43,941 bases of DNA from Anaerolineae bacterium (GCA_016789005.1 JAEURA010000098.1:1-43941); one strand, 5' to 3'; shown: positions 1 to 8,158, counted from the stretch's first letter. Program-made: numbers and translations. Notes: generated from the letters alone by a model not told the origin.

Positions 1-683
1 AGCCCCTGGCAGAGCGGCGAAAAGGCGATGCAGCCGATGCCTTCTTCTTCCAGCGCAGTCAGCAAGCCGTCCTCGATCCAGCGGTCGAACATGTTGTAGC
101 GCGGTTGGTGTATCAGGCAGGGGGTGCCCAGGTCGCGCAGAATCTTCGCTGCCTGGCGCGTCTGCTCCGGGCTGTAGGTGGAAATGCCGGCGTACAGCGC
201 CCGCCCGCTGCGCACCAGATAATCAAGCGCGCCCATCGTCTCTTCCAGCGGGGTATTTGGGTCGGGGCGGTGGCTGTAGAAGATATCGAAATAATCCAGC
301 CCGGTGCGCTTCAGGCTTTGGTCACAGCTGGCGATCAGATACTTGCGCGACCCCCACTCGCCATAGGGACCGGGCCACATGAAATAGCCCGCCTTGTTAG
401 AAATGACCAGCTCGTCGCGATACGCGGCGAGGTCTTCGCGCAGCACCCGCCCGAAAGTCTCTTCCGCCGAACCGGGGGGCGGTCCATAGTTGTTGGCGAT
501 GTCGATGTGGGTGATTCCCAGATCGAACGCCCGGCGCAGCATGGCACGGGCGTTCTCCAGCGGATCGACGCCGCCGAAGTTGTACCAGATACCCAGCGAC
601 ACCGCCGGGAGCAGCAAGCCGCTGCGTCCGGTGCGCCGGTACTGCATCGTGTCGTAGCGCGTTTCCGCGGGAAGGTATGCCAT
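1..683 (-). CDS. Aldo/keto reductase, YghZ-like (3' end cut by window edge)
   Basis: This is a TIM-barrel NADPH-dependent aldo/keto reductase of the cytoplasm. About 227 residues are present and the frame runs off the window at base 1, so the C-terminus is missing. The start ATG at 683 has a strong ribosome site (GGAGGAG) just upstream. The N-terminus carries YDTMQYRRTGRSGLLLP and SLGIWYNFGG, followed by HIDIANNYGPPPGSAEETFG, which holds the catalytic-site Asp and Tyr. VISNKAGYFMWPGPYG then supplies the catalytic Lys. These motifs are typical of the YghZ branch (L-glyceraldehyde-3-phosphate reductase-like). The family is seen in the sequence; the substrate is inferred only. It may also act on other sugar aldehydes. 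The 179 bases between it and the next gene hold nothing I recognise. Confidence 0.9.
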   Translation of the reverse strand, partial: MAYLPAETRYDTMQYRRTGRSGLLLPAVSLGIWYNFGGVDPLENARAMLRRAFDLGITHIDIANNYGPPPGSAEETFGRVLREDLAAYRDELVISNKAGYFMWPGPYGEWGSRKYLIASCDQSLKRTGLDYFDIFYSHRPDPNTPLEETMGALDYLVRSGRALYAGISTYSPEQTRQAAKILRDLGTPCLIHQPRYNMFDRWIEDGLLTALEEEGIGCIAFSPLCQG

Positions 684-862
684 TGTCTCCTCCTCGAGTC
701 AGGGAAGCCGTCCAGGCGTCGCCGTTGGGCGTGCAGAACGGGGATTTGTGAACAGTATAGCGCGCCGCAAGGAGAGAGACCAACCGAACAGAAAGACATC
801 AGAGCGCGCCGAAAAGTGGTCGCGCCCTGATGCAGAGTACGGGTCGTTCGATCACGAACAGA

Positions 863-1642
863 TCAGCCGACGGAAGATTCCAGGACTTCTTCCTCAGCCA
901 GGTCCACCAGGGCATAGAAGAGGCGCGTATCATCGAGGGCGAAGGTCACGCTCCATACCTGGTCGTACTGCCACTCGGCGTAACTCGTCCAGCTGTCATG
1001 CCCTTCCAGCGCCACATCGATGCCGGGGGCGCTGTATGCCAGGTTGATGGCGCTGTTGCGGGAGTCGTTCAGGGCGTCTTCCTCATCGAGCGCGTTCGGG
1101 TCGGATATGTCGCTGATCCAGACGCTGTTGTTCTGCTCATCGACTCCAGCGGAGACCACGACGCCGATGATCCCCCGGCTGAACCACGCCTGCCAGACGC
1201 GGTCCCAGCGGTTGTAGTCGATATAGGTATCCCACAGCTCCGGCTGATTGTCGAGCCAGCCCAGCACCTCCGGGTCGTTCATGATCTCCTGCGTGACCAG
1301 GGCGAGCTGCTCCTGATAGACATCCGCCGGCAGCGGCTTCGGCGCGAAGGAGTCGACGATTTCGCCGCTCGTCTCGTTGATCACGGCATAGCCGAGCCAT
1401 TCCTCCCAGGCGGAGTCGTAGAACTCGATGTACCAGTTGCCACCCTCGTCAGGTCCGCTGGCGTTGACCTGATAGTCGGGGTAGTTTGGCAGCCAATCGG
1501 CGAACAGGTCCGAATTGGCGACGATCAGGATGATCGCGTTGGCTTTGAGATCGTCGGTCTGGGCAGCAGCGCCGCCCGCCGCCAGCGCCAGCAGCGCGGC
1601 GACCAGGATGCACAGGATCAGGCGGGTGAATCGTGTTCGCAT
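863..1642 (-). CDS. Secreted protein of unknown function, PepSY-like repeats possible
   Basis: The product is about 259 residues. It opens with a clear Sec signal peptide (MRTRFTRLILCILVAALLAL, then AAGGAAAQ), so it is exported. I chose the ATG at 1642 because a purine-rich ribosome site (GAGAGG) precedes it; an in-frame GTG at 1672 would put extra charged residues ahead of the signal. The mature part is acidic and aromatic. It has two similar beta-rich segments, one near WYIEFYDSAWEEWLGYAVI (with INETSGEIVDSF after it) and one near VWSVTFALDDTRLFYALVDL at the C-terminus. This arrangement resembles PepSY-type domains, but I could not confirm the family. It lies just downstream of the DUF1501/DUF1800 pair on the same strand, so joint expression is possible. 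No function is assigned. Confidence 0.7.
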   Translation of the reverse strand: MRTRFTRLILCILVAALLALAAGGAAAQTDDLKANAIILIVANSDLFADWLPNYPDYQVNASGPDEGGNWYIEFYDSAWEEWLGYAVINETSGEIVDSFAPKPLPADVYQEQLALVTQEIMNDPEVLGWLDNQPELWDTYIDYNRWDRVWQAWFSRGIIGVVVSAGVDEQNNSVWISDISDPNALDEEDALNDSRNSAINLAYSAPGIDVALEGHDSWTSYAEWQYDQVWSVTFALDDTRLFYALVDLAEEEVLESSVG

Positions 1643-1676
1643 GGTGATCTGTTTCCTCTCTCTCGTGATCACACCC

Positions 1677-2942
1677 TCAGCGGGCGGTGACGATGCCGCG
1701 CGCGGTCGGTGTGAAATTCGGGAAAATCTGGTCGAGCGCCGGGTTGTTCAGCCGGTGGGTCAGAATCTCCGCCAGCACGTCGCGGTAATCGGTGGTGATG
1801 GCGAGATCGCCGTCGTTCAGGGCTTCCGGCGCGAGCGTGGGCCAGTCGGCATAGACCCGCCCACCCTGCGCGCCGCCGCCCATGACCAGCATGAAGTTGC
1901 CATGCCCGTGATCAGTGCCAGCGCTGCCGTTTTCCGCCACCCGCCGCCCGAACTCGCTCATTGTGACTACCGTGACGCCCGGCATGAGGTCCTGCATGTC
2001 GGCATAGAAGGCGCTCAAGCCCTGTGCCAGCACCGAAAGCTGGCTCTGGAAATAGCCGTCATGCGTGCCCTGGTTCTCGTGCGTATCCCAGCCGCCCAGG
2101 TCCAGGCAGGCGACCTCCAAACCGACATTGGCTTTGATCAGCTGGGCGATCTGGCGCAGCCCCATGCCGAAGCCCTCTTCGTCTTCCGGGTAGACCGCGC
2201 CATTCGTCGGCTGGTAGGTGACGGCGTTCAGCGCTTGCAGCAGATCGATGGTCTCGAAGACCAGCCCCGCCTGCGACTGCAGGGCATCCTGCGGCGCGCT
2301 GACGGAATACAGCTGCATGAGCGACTGCTGGGCGCGCAGAAGCTCACCTTCCCGCCCACGGAGGTGGAAATCGGCAATCGAGCGCAGCGACAGGGGCGTC
2401 GCACCGCGCAGCGATGCCGGCGACATCGCACCCATGCCGACCGCCCGGAACGGCGAGTCATTCTGCCAGGACGCGGTCTGCAAGTGCCGCCCGATCCAGC
2501 CAGTCCCGGTCGTCTTGCTGCCCGGCGTGCCATATTCCATGAACTGCATGGCATCGAAGTGCGACCGGCTGGGGTCAATCGACCCGGTGGCGTGGACGAC
2601 ACCCAGCGCGCCGCCCTGGTAGATGTCGATCAGCGGGGCGAACGCCGGGTGAAACCCGAAGTAGCCGTCCAGATCGAGCGCCGCATTGCTCCCTGAACCG
2701 GGTTCGGCGACCGCCTGGGTTGGGCGGGCATCATAGTAGTGCGCGCCGTCGCCGTAGGGCACGACCACGCTCAAGCCGTCGATGCCGCCGCGCAGGAAGA
2801 TGGCGACCAGCACATCGCCCCGGCTCGCCTGACTTGCCTGGCGAAAGGCGAGACGCGGCATCCACGCCGGGAAGAAACTCTTGCTGACCCCGACAGCGCC
2901 AAGCGCGCCGGCTCCGCGCAGAAAGTCACGTCGTGTAGGCAT
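1677..2942 (-). CDS. DUF1501 family Tat-exported protein
   Basis: A 421-residue protein that starts with a twin-arginine signal (MPTRRDFLRGAGALGAVGV), so it should be exported folded. I placed the start at 2942, directly before the RR motif; an upstream in-frame start at 3008 would add a poor leader. The body fits DUF1501 (sulfatase/alkaline-phosphatase-like fold). It has VLVAIFLRGGIDGLSVVVPY near the N-terminus, DPSRSHFDAMQFMEYG in the middle, LDLGGWDTHENQGTHDG with metal-ligand-like Asp and His, and TMSEFGRRVAENGSAGTDHG near the end. DUF1501 genes commonly sit next to DUF1800 genes, as here (next gene upstream on the same strand). The biochemical role of the pair is not established; a secreted hydrolase acting on extracellular material is an inference. 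Confidence 0.92.
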   Translation of the reverse strand: MPTRRDFLRGAGALGAVGVSKSFFPAWMPRLAFRQASQASRGDVLVAIFLRGGIDGLSVVVPYGDGAHYYDARPTQAVAEPGSGSNAALDLDGYFGFHPAFAPLIDIYQGGALGVVHATGSIDPSRSHFDAMQFMEYGTPGSKTTGTGWIGRHLQTASWQNDSPFRAVGMGAMSPASLRGATPLSLRSIADFHLRGREGELLRAQQSLMQLYSVSAPQDALQSQAGLVFETIDLLQALNAVTYQPTNGAVYPEDEEGFGMGLRQIAQLIKANVGLEVACLDLGGWDTHENQGTHDGYFQSQLSVLAQGLSAFYADMQDLMPGVTVVTMSEFGRRVAENGSAGTDHGHGNFMLVMGGGAQGGRVYADWPTLAPEALNDGDLAITTDYRDVLAEILTHRLNNPALDQIFPNFTPTARGIVTAR

Positions 2943-3149
2943 GTGCAGCTGCTCCAGAAGACTCAATCGGCTGTGAGTAGGCGGACGGCTGGCGGGTGGA
3001 CGAGGCAAAGTCCGTCCCGTCGGCGCGGTGTTCGTTCGGGCGGGCGGCGCACCGGCTGTGCGCCAAATGGCGCGCCGGGCAGTGAGTGTTCGCGCATGCC
3101 GGCGCGGGCAGTTCGGTCAGAGGTGAGGAAACAGCCTGCATCGTCCGCC

Positions 3150-4643
3150 TCACTTCCACTGGTAGAGCGGAGACGCCAGCATCAGCCCGTAGAGCGTGCC
3201 CAGCTTGTCGGAGATCACACGCGGCGTCGCCGCAGCCTGCTCGTCGCCGCCGTCCGAAGCATAGGCGACGAACTGGGCGCGTTCCGCCTGCGGCAGGGGT
3301 ACGCCGAAAACCTGGGCGGCGACGGCATCGACCATCTGTCCGATGCTCTCCGGGCTGCCGAGGCGCTGGCGAAGCTGCGTCGTCATGCCGGTGTCCTGCT
3401 CGCTGTACGCACCGTGCGTCAGGGTCATGGCGGTGTTCCAGCGCGCCAGCAGGCTGCTTGACCCCAGCCACGCCCCGGCGACATCCGGGTAGCCGTTGGG
3501 CGGACTCCACTGATACGGGACCTGGGCGAGGTCTTCCAGCAGGCTCAGGTAGAACCAGTCATCGCGCACCGTCGTGCCGGTGGCGCGGATCGCGCCGACA
3601 AAGAATTCCAGCGGGCGACGCAGCTTCTGCCCCGCCGACGCCTGGAATTCCGCCGAGAGCAGGATGTGACGCAGCACCGGCGCGATCTCGCCGCCCGTCT
3701 CGCGGAAGACCTGAGCGGCGCTCTCGACCAGACTCTCCGGCGGGTTGTCGCTGACGAAGCGCACGCACAGCTTGCGGCAGACGAAGCGCGCCGTCGAAGG
3801 GTGGTTGGCGACGATGCTGATCAGGTGCAGACCGTCTTCGATGCCGCGCCCTTCCGGCATTTCGTGCCCCAGGATGAACTTGTCGTCGAAGTCGTGCATC
3901 TCGGCGTCGAAGAAGAAACCCGTCTCCGTGCCGTCGTGCACCGTCCAGCCGGTCAGCGCGCGGGCGGCTTCCTTGACATCTTCTTCGCTGTAGCCGCCAT
4001 CGACGCCGAGCGTGTGCAGCTCCAGCAGCTCGCGGGCGTAATTCTCGTTGGGGTGTTCCTTATCGCTGTACGCCTGATCCAGATAGTAGAGCATCGCCGG
4101 GTGCTGCGCCGTGCCGATGACCAGGTCGCGGAATTTGCCGAGCGCATGGCGGCGGATGACCTCGCGGTGCATCAGCACCATGTCGGGCACGTAATCGTCG
4201 CCAGACACGTTGAAGTGGTCGGTCCAGAACTCGACCATGCGCTCGTACAACTGTCGTCTGCTGGCGGCAGCGCGCTCGATCATGCCGCGAATGAGGGCGA
4301 ACCAAACCCTGCCATCGGTCCCCAGGATGTGCACCGTACGGCGGTCCATGAACAGGATGGGGAACTGCCGCAGGCGCTCGTCCATCGCCGAGTCGTCGAC
4401 GCTGTCCGGGTGGAGCTGTTCGTCGAGATACGCCTCGACGCCGATCTGGCGGATGCGCTCGACCTCTTCCGGGCGCGGACCGTAGGTGATGCGGTTCAGA
4501 AAGTGCAGCTCCGGGTCGCGGGCGGCGGGCAGAGTCTCCGCCCCCTGCTGAGCGGCAACCGCTGAGGCGTAGCCGCTTCCCGCCGCAGCGGCGATCAGCG
4601 CGCTTGCCGAAAATCTGAGAAAATCGCGTCTGCTGGTCGGCAT
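3150..4643 (-). CDS. DUF1800 family Tat-exported protein
   Basis: This is a 497-residue protein with a twin-arginine leader (MPTSRRDFLRFSASALIAAA). DUF1800 hallmarks follow in order: HFLNRITYGPRPEEVERI near residue 47, EQLHPDSVDDSAMDERL, MVEFWTDHFNV around residue 140, NENYARELLELHTLGVDGGY near 205, and AARALTGWTV. The C-terminal part includes RRPLEFFVGAIRATG and PYQWSPPNGYPDVAGAWLGS. Length and motif order match complete family members. It is transcribed ahead of the DUF1501 gene with a gap of about 200 bases, probably as one unit. The pair is widespread in Planctomycetes, Chloroflexota and Proteobacteria, but its substrate is unknown. The start ATG is directly before the RR motif. Confidence 0.93.
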   Translation of the reverse strand: MPTSRRDFLRFSASALIAAAAGSGYASAVAAQQGAETLPAARDPELHFLNRITYGPRPEEVERIRQIGVEAYLDEQLHPDSVDDSAMDERLRQFPILFMDRRTVHILGTDGRVWFALIRGMIERAAASRRQLYERMVEFWTDHFNVSGDDYVPDMVLMHREVIRRHALGKFRDLVIGTAQHPAMLYYLDQAYSDKEHPNENYARELLELHTLGVDGGYSEEDVKEAARALTGWTVHDGTETGFFFDAEMHDFDDKFILGHEMPEGRGIEDGLHLISIVANHPSTARFVCRKLCVRFVSDNPPESLVESAAQVFRETGGEIAPVLRHILLSAEFQASAGQKLRRPLEFFVGAIRATGTTVRDDWFYLSLLEDLAQVPYQWSPPNGYPDVAGAWLGSSSLLARWNTAMTLTHGAYSEQDTGMTTQLRQRLGSPESIGQMVDAVAAQVFGVPLPQAERAQFVAYASDGGDEQAAATPRVISDKLGTLYGLMLASPLYQWK

Positions 4644-4769
4644 AAGCCTTCCTCACATGCTCTCACAACACATCCTGAGCATAGCGGAAGACCTGCGCCA
4701 GATGTTGACGAAGATGTGACGATTCCGTCAAGAATGCCCGTTTCGGACCAGGACTTTCGTAGGGGGTTT

Positions 4770-4815
4770 CCCCTCACCCGTGTATCCTCTCTCCCACGCA
4801 CGCGGGGCGAGGGGA
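4770..4815. repeat. Degraded copy of the CCCCTCACCC...GGGGAG palindromic repeat
   Basis: This intergenic stretch starts with CCCCTCACCC, passes through CTCTCCCACGC, and ends in a G-rich arm (GGGGCGAGGGG). It is an imperfect copy of the family seen at 8023-8076, in the DUF559 cassette, and near 19106. It lies downstream of the glycosyltransferase gene. The remaining 4644-4769 and 4816-4860 hold nothing else I can support. Confidence 0.5.
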
Positions 4816-4860
4816 CGCACCGGTCAGTCGTTTGGAGCCAGGGCGAGGGGACGTGACACG

Positions 4861-6120
4861 CTATGCCCCGGTCATCCGTTCAAACGCCCGTACAGCGCTG
4901 CCGACCCCGTCTTCGGCGCGGATGCGCGCGCCCAGATCGGCGGCGCGGGCGCGCATCTCCCGGTCGGTCGTCAGCCGGACGATCAAATCGCCCAGGGAGT
5001 CGGCGGTGAGGTGGTGCCGGCGGACGAACGGCGCGCCGACGCCCAGCTCGTGAAGCCGCCGCCCCCAGTAGGGCTGATCGCCGATGTGCGCCACCACGCC
5101 GGACGGGATGCCGGCGCGCAGCCCCGCCGCCGTCGTGCCTGCGCCGCCGTGATGGATCACCGCTGCCATGCGCGGGAACAGCCAGTCGTGCGGCGCGCCG
5201 TGCAGCAGATGCACGTTCGGCGGCAGATTCTCGCCCTTCAGGCCCGCCCAACCGCTGTGGATCACGGCGCGCCGCCCGGTCTTCGCCAGCGCATCGAGCA
5301 TCAGGCGCAGCGTCGCCTCCGGGTCACGGCTGGACATGCTGCCGAAGCCGATGTACACCGGCGGCTCGCCCGCTTGCAGAAACGCCGTCAGGTCGGGCGG
5401 CGGATTCCAGCCTTCGGCGGCGTCCAGGAACCAGTAGCCGGTCACCTGAATATGATCGCCCCAGTCCGGAGGCGGCGGTACCACCAGCGGGCTGACGCCG
5501 ATCAGCGCCGGGGTCTGGTTCCAGGCGCGCAGGAAGTCGGCGCGGCGCGGCGGCGGCAGGTCCAGGCGGGCGCGCGACGCCAGCGACGGGGCGCGCAGCA
5601 CGCCCGACATCATCATTTCGATGACGTAGCCCCACACCCAATTGATCGGGCTGTTCTGCCGGGGCAGGAGCGCGTTCATGCCGGCGGTGCCGCTGCGAGT
5701 GGGCGACCAGGGCGACATCAGCCCCAGGATGTGGTGTTTAGCGCGCGCCGTAGCCGCCGCCGCCAGCGCCTCGACCGTCAGCACGCCGCTGATGAAAGCG
5801 TCGTAGCGCTCGATCATGTCGGCGATGTCTTCGGCAACGCCTGGCGCGGCGCGCTCCGCCATGCGGGTCATGTTGCGCAGCTCAGCGCGTGGGTTGTGGC
5901 TGCTGCCGTCGAGCCACTCCTTGCCCATGTCGGTCTGCATCATGGCTTCGACATCCACGCGAACCGGGGCGAAATCCAGCCCCTCGCCTTTCACCCAGTC
6001 GGCGAAATTCACCCCGGCGGCGACGGACACGGCATGACCGGCGCGCTGCAAGCCCTTGCCGAGCGCCACGAAAGGCTGGACATCCCCGCGCGAACCAAAC
6101 CCGAACAACAGAATACGCAT
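4861..6120 (-). CDS. GT1/MGT-type glycosyltransferase (sterol glucosyltransferase-like)
   Basis: The product is 419 residues. It begins MRILLFGFGSRGDVQPFVAL, the N-terminal signature of UDP-glycosyltransferases related to sterol 3-beta-glucosyltransferases and antibiotic glycosyltransferases. The C-terminal half has VYIGFGSMSSRDPEATLRLM and the nucleotide-sugar binding segment MAAVIHHGGAGTTAAGLRAG, followed by GDQPYWGRRLHELGVG. It probably transfers a sugar to a small hydrophobic acceptor in the cytoplasm or at the membrane. I start it at 6120 because AAAGGA lies 8 bases upstream; longer in-frame extension upstream would overlap the whole 3' end of the reverse transcriptase gene. Only 5 bases separate the RT stop from this start, so the two may share a transcript, but no functional link to the DGR is known. 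Confidence 0.9.
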   Translation of the reverse strand: MRILLFGFGSRGDVQPFVALGKGLQRAGHAVSVAAGVNFADWVKGEGLDFAPVRVDVEAMMQTDMGKEWLDGSSHNPRAELRNMTRMAERAAPGVAEDIADMIERYDAFISGVLTVEALAAAATARAKHHILGLMSPWSPTRSGTAGMNALLPRQNSPINWVWGYVIEMMMSGVLRAPSLASRARLDLPPPRRADFLRAWNQTPALIGVSPLVVPPPPDWGDHIQVTGYWFLDAAEGWNPPPDLTAFLQAGEPPVYIGFGSMSSRDPEATLRLMLDALAKTGRRAVIHSGWAGLKGENLPPNVHLLHGAPHDWLFPRMAAVIHHGGAGTTAAGLRAGIPSGVVAHIGDQPYWGRRLHELGVGAPFVRRHHLTADSLGDLIVRLTTDREMRARAADLGARIRAEDGVGSAVRAFERMTGA

Positions 6121-6125
6121 GGATA

Positions 6126-7238
6126 CTATCCTTTCGTAGAACCCTTCAGGTGTTGAACGGCGTGACCTTCGAAACTCGGTTTTTGGGGCGCGCGAATGGG
6201 GTGGCTGTCGAAGATTTGCCTCCGCAAGCCCCAGGTATCGGCATAGCGCACATGGTTGATCCAGCCCTGTACGGTGGCGTCCAGTTCGGCAAACGAGATT
6301 CGCCCTGACTCGTACAAATCGATGTTCCGTTCCAGACGGCGACTGAAACTGACGGCATTGCGCCGCTTGAGCAGCCGGTGTGTTGGGTAAACGATGAATC
6401 CAAGCCAGGGGACTCCGACATGGCAGGGCATGACCTGCGCCGATTCCTGGTGGATTGTCAGCCGCAGTTCGGTTAGTTTGCCGATAATCGCCGCTTTCCA
6501 CGAGTAGAGTTCACGTTTGCTGCGGCTGAACAGCGCAAAGTCATCGACGTAGCGCAGATAGGCGGGGCAGCGCAGCACGCTGACCACAAACCAATCTAGC
6601 GAATCCATGTAGGCATTCGACCAGAACTGTGATGTGAGGTTGCCGATCGGCAGTCCGCGCGGACGTTCGGCAGCAGTTGGTTCGTCGCCGGGAAAGCTGA
6701 CGAGAGTGTATTCATCGCGAAGCACGCCCGCGCCGCTGTTCAGGATGCGGTCCGCCAGCCATAAGGTCTCCGTATCAGAGATCACATTCTCCAGCACGGC
6801 TCGCAGCACGGCATGGTCCAGTGACGGGAAATGCTGCACAACATCCAGGCGCAGGACATAAGGATACGCGCGTGCCAACGCCTGAAGTCGGTCCAAAGCG
6901 CGATGAGTCCCTTTGCCGACGCGATTGGCATAGCTGTCGGGAATAAACCGCGCCTCGAACAGCGGTTCGATCACATTGCACAGGGCATGGTGCACGACGC
7001 GATCCCGGAACGGCGCGGCGCTGATCTTGCGGCGCTTCGGCTCGTGAATGAAGAAGTGGGTATACGCTCCAGGCTGATACACCCTGACGCGCAGTTCTTC
7101 CTGCAGTTCAAGCAGGTGATCGGCAATCTGGTGTTCAAAACAGGCGGCAGGCGGAAGTCCTCGTTTCCCTTTTGCCGCCTTTCGGTAGGCTTGAAGCAGG
7201 TTTTCCCACGCATAGATGGACGCGAACATGGACGACAT
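6126..7238 (-). CDS. Reverse transcriptase of a diversity-generating retroelement
   Basis: A 370-residue RT that copies the template-repeat RNA into adenine-mutated cDNA. It is small and RT-only, with no maturase/X or endonuclease domain. Visible motifs, numbered from the chosen start, are: [20 protein letters not shown] near 77, [17 protein letters not shown] near 102, catalytic [14 protein letters not shown] (Asp132), [13 protein letters not shown] at 196-208, YVDDF at 230-234, and [16 protein letters not shown] near 278. The IGNLTSQ sequence is the DGR form of RT motif 4 (IGxxxSQ); group II intron and retron RTs have QGxxxSP here. ATG codons at 7244, 7238 and 7229 all fit. I prefer 7238 because GGTGA lies 8 bases upstream. 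Its 5' end overlaps that of the divergent avd gene. TR and VR lie upstream on the same strand, which makes the assignment secure. Confidence 0.96.
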   Translation of the reverse strand: MSSMFASIYAWENLLQAYRKAAKGKRGLPPAACFEHQIADHLLELQEELRVRVYQPGAYTHFFIHEPKRRKISAAPFRDRVVHHALCNVIEPLFEARFIPDSYANRVGKGTHRALDRLQALARAYPYVLRLDVVQHFPSLDHAVLRAVLENVISDTETLWLADRILNSGAGVLRDEYTLVSFPGDEPTAAERPRGLPIGNLTSQFWSNAYMDSLDWFVVSVLRCPAYLRYVDDFALFSRSKRELYSWKAAIIGKLTELRLTIHQESAQVMPCHVGVPWLGFIVYPTHRLLKRRNAVSFSRRLERNIDLYESGRISFAELDATVQGWINHVRYADTWGLRRQIFDSHPIRAPQKPSFEGHAVQHLKGSTKG

Positions 7239-7569
7239 GGTCATCTTCACCCGGACTTTCGATCTGCTCGATTGGCTGCTGCCCCGGAGCTTGAGCTTTC
7301 CACAGCAGCAGCGATTCGTGACAACCAAGCGGTTGCAAGACGCCGCGCTCGACTTTCAGGAAGCGCTCTTTGACGCCAATGCCCACACGGGCAAGGAGCG
7401 CCAGGCTCATCTGCGGCGCGCCGACGCGCACTTGAACAAGCTGCGCCTGTATCTGCGGCTCGTACACCGCTGGCGCTGGCTCAGCGATGGTCAGTACGAA
7501 CATGTCAGCCGGATGGTCGCGGAAATCGGGCGCTTGCTCGGCGGCTGGATCAAGCAGACAGCCGGCTGA
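7216..7569 (+). CDS. avd: Avd accessory variability determinant, four-helix bundle
   Basis: A 117-residue, strongly basic helical protein. Characteristic Avd segments are [58 protein letters not shown] and [20 protein letters not shown], ending [10 protein letters not shown]. In studied DGRs Avd forms a pentameric barrel that binds the RT and the TR RNA and is needed for template-primed cDNA synthesis. Unusually, it is on the strand opposite to RT, TR and target, between the TR and the RT gene. Its possible starts (7216, 7228, 7237) overlap the RT start codons on the other strand, so the two genes are divergent with overlapping 5' ends. No strong ribosome site is visible for any of the three starts. 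Transcription from the target/TR side would produce antisense avd RNA. Confidence 0.94.
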   Translation: MDANMDDMVIFTRTFDLLDWLLPRSLSFPQQQRFVTTKRLQDAALDFQEALFDANAHTGKERQAHLRRADAHLNKLRLYLRLVHRWRWLSDGQYEHVSRMVAEIGRLLGGWIKQTAG

Positions 7570-7978
7570 CGCGGAACACGGCAGACTGGCTGCCGTGTCC
7601 GGTTTTGTATGTGCCTGACGGCGTTTGAAGCAGAGCTGCTGCCTTCGGGGCATATGCCCATCATCCGTGCAGACCAGACCTACCCGGCGCTATTCTTCTT
7701 CCTTCGCCTCAGGCAGGAAGTCGTGACCGCCCGCCATTGTCGGAACGCCGCTGCACATGGGGATGCAGTGCGCCGCACCGGAGTACGCTCCGATGCCAGA
7801 AGAAGGGACGGAAGAACATGGACAAACCCAACCACCACCCGAAACCCGTTGTTGTTGTTCCGTTCATTCGGGTTGTTCCTGTTGCGGTAAGCGGCGCGGG
7901 CGTTGTTCTGATTGTTGTTCCACGAACCGCCGCGCAGCACGTCTCCGGGAAGCCTGCACCGATCCGCATCCGACCGAT
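7570..7978 (-). ncRNA. Predicted TR-containing RNA (ends approximate)
   Basis: There is no convincing protein gene between avd (ends 7569) and the target gene (ends 8213). The stretch holds the TR at 7820-7941. Upstream of it in the minus direction are an extended -10 promoter (7985-7993) and a small hairpin at 7965-7981 (6-bp stem CGCATC/GATGCG, 5-base loop). Downstream of the TR is a hairpin at 7779-7792 (CGGAG/CTCCG, 4-base loop). DGR RTs use a structured RNA that includes the TR and flanking sequence as template and primer, so an RNA is expected here. The 5' end is inferred from the promoter. The 3' end is unknown and may continue toward the RT gene through antisense avd. Confidence 0.45.
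7820..7941 (-). repeat. DGR template repeat (TR)
   Basis: A 122-base sequence aligned without gaps to 8221-8342 in the target gene. There are 105 identities and 17 differences, and every difference falls on an adenine of the minus-strand TR. The TR contains 31 adenines, mostly in AAC/AAT (Asn) codons. In the target frame it reads [17 protein letters not shown] and onward with further Asn. AAC codons are favoured in DGR templates because randomising the two A positions gives many amino acids without stop codons. All 31 adenines lie between 7849 and 7919. The flanking 29 bases on the RT side and 22 bases on the other side have none on this strand, leaving invariant arms. The sequence stops matching sharply outside 7820-7941. 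Confidence 0.97.
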
Positions 7979-7984
7979 GCGAAT

Positions 7985-7993
7985 AGTATAACA
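7985..7993 (-). promoter_or_regulatory. Candidate extended -10 promoter for TR RNA
   Basis: On the minus strand the sequence reads TGTTATACT, an extended -10 (TGN followed by TATACT). It lies about 45 bases upstream of the TR edge, in a non-coding stretch. No good -35 box is present at 16-18 bases, which is tolerated by extended -10 promoters. Transcription would start near 7978 and read into the TR. This is a sequence match only. Confidence 0.4.
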
Positions 7994-8022
7994 CCCTGAC
8001 GTTACGCAGAGGGCGTTTTTGA

Positions 8023-8076
8023 CCCCTCACCCTTAATCCCTCTCCCACAAGGGGAGAGGGACTGGGGGGTGAGGGG
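8023..8076. repeat. Dispersed GC-rich imperfect palindrome
   Basis: A 54-base imperfect palindrome: a C-rich arm beginning CCCCTCACCC and CTCTCCC, a short ACAA centre, and a G-rich arm GGGGAGAGGG ending GGTGAGGGG. The same element, in whole or half copies, forms the ends of the DUF559 cassette inside the target gene and occurs near 4770 and 19106. It lies between TR and VR and could fold as a hairpin in RNA from either strand. Confidence 0.8.
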
Positions 8077-8125
8077 CAACAACCTCACAACAGACTCCCG
8101 CACAATTGAAAAACGAAAAAATCGA

Positions 8126-8158
8126 CTCCGCCGAAGGCGGAGTCCGCCTTCGGCGGAG
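8126..8158 (-). terminator. Perfect 16-bp inverted repeat plus T-rich tail after the target gene
   Basis: Bases 8126-8141 are the exact reverse complement of 8143-8158, with one base between. Each arm is itself nearly palindromic (CTCCGCC/GGCGGAG). On the minus strand the hairpin lies 55 bases beyond the target stop codon and is followed by TCGATTTTTTCG and a second T-run, the layout of an intrinsic terminator. In the Bordetella phage DGR a short hairpin just downstream of the VR is needed for target recognition, so a second role as a recognition cruciform is possible. It is further from the VR (63 bases) than in that example. Confidence 0.8.

Noticed and set aside
6121..6501. N-terminal extension of the glycosyltransferase up to 6501
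   Set aside because: The extension would overlap the RT gene, has no similarity to the family, and the ATG at 6120 has a good ribosome site and the conserved first strand.
6126..7238. RT as a group II intron or retron protein
   Set aside because: It has IGNLTSQ instead of QGxxxSP, no maturase or endonuclease domain and no intron RNA domains nearby. Avd and a TR/VR pair are present.
7680..8048. Open frame on the minus strand spanning the TR ([17 protein letters not shown] and onward)
   Set aside because: It is open because the TR is a copy of coding sequence and the surroundings are GC-rich. The part outside the TR has no family resemblance and includes the dispersed palindrome. A TR is a template and need not be translated.
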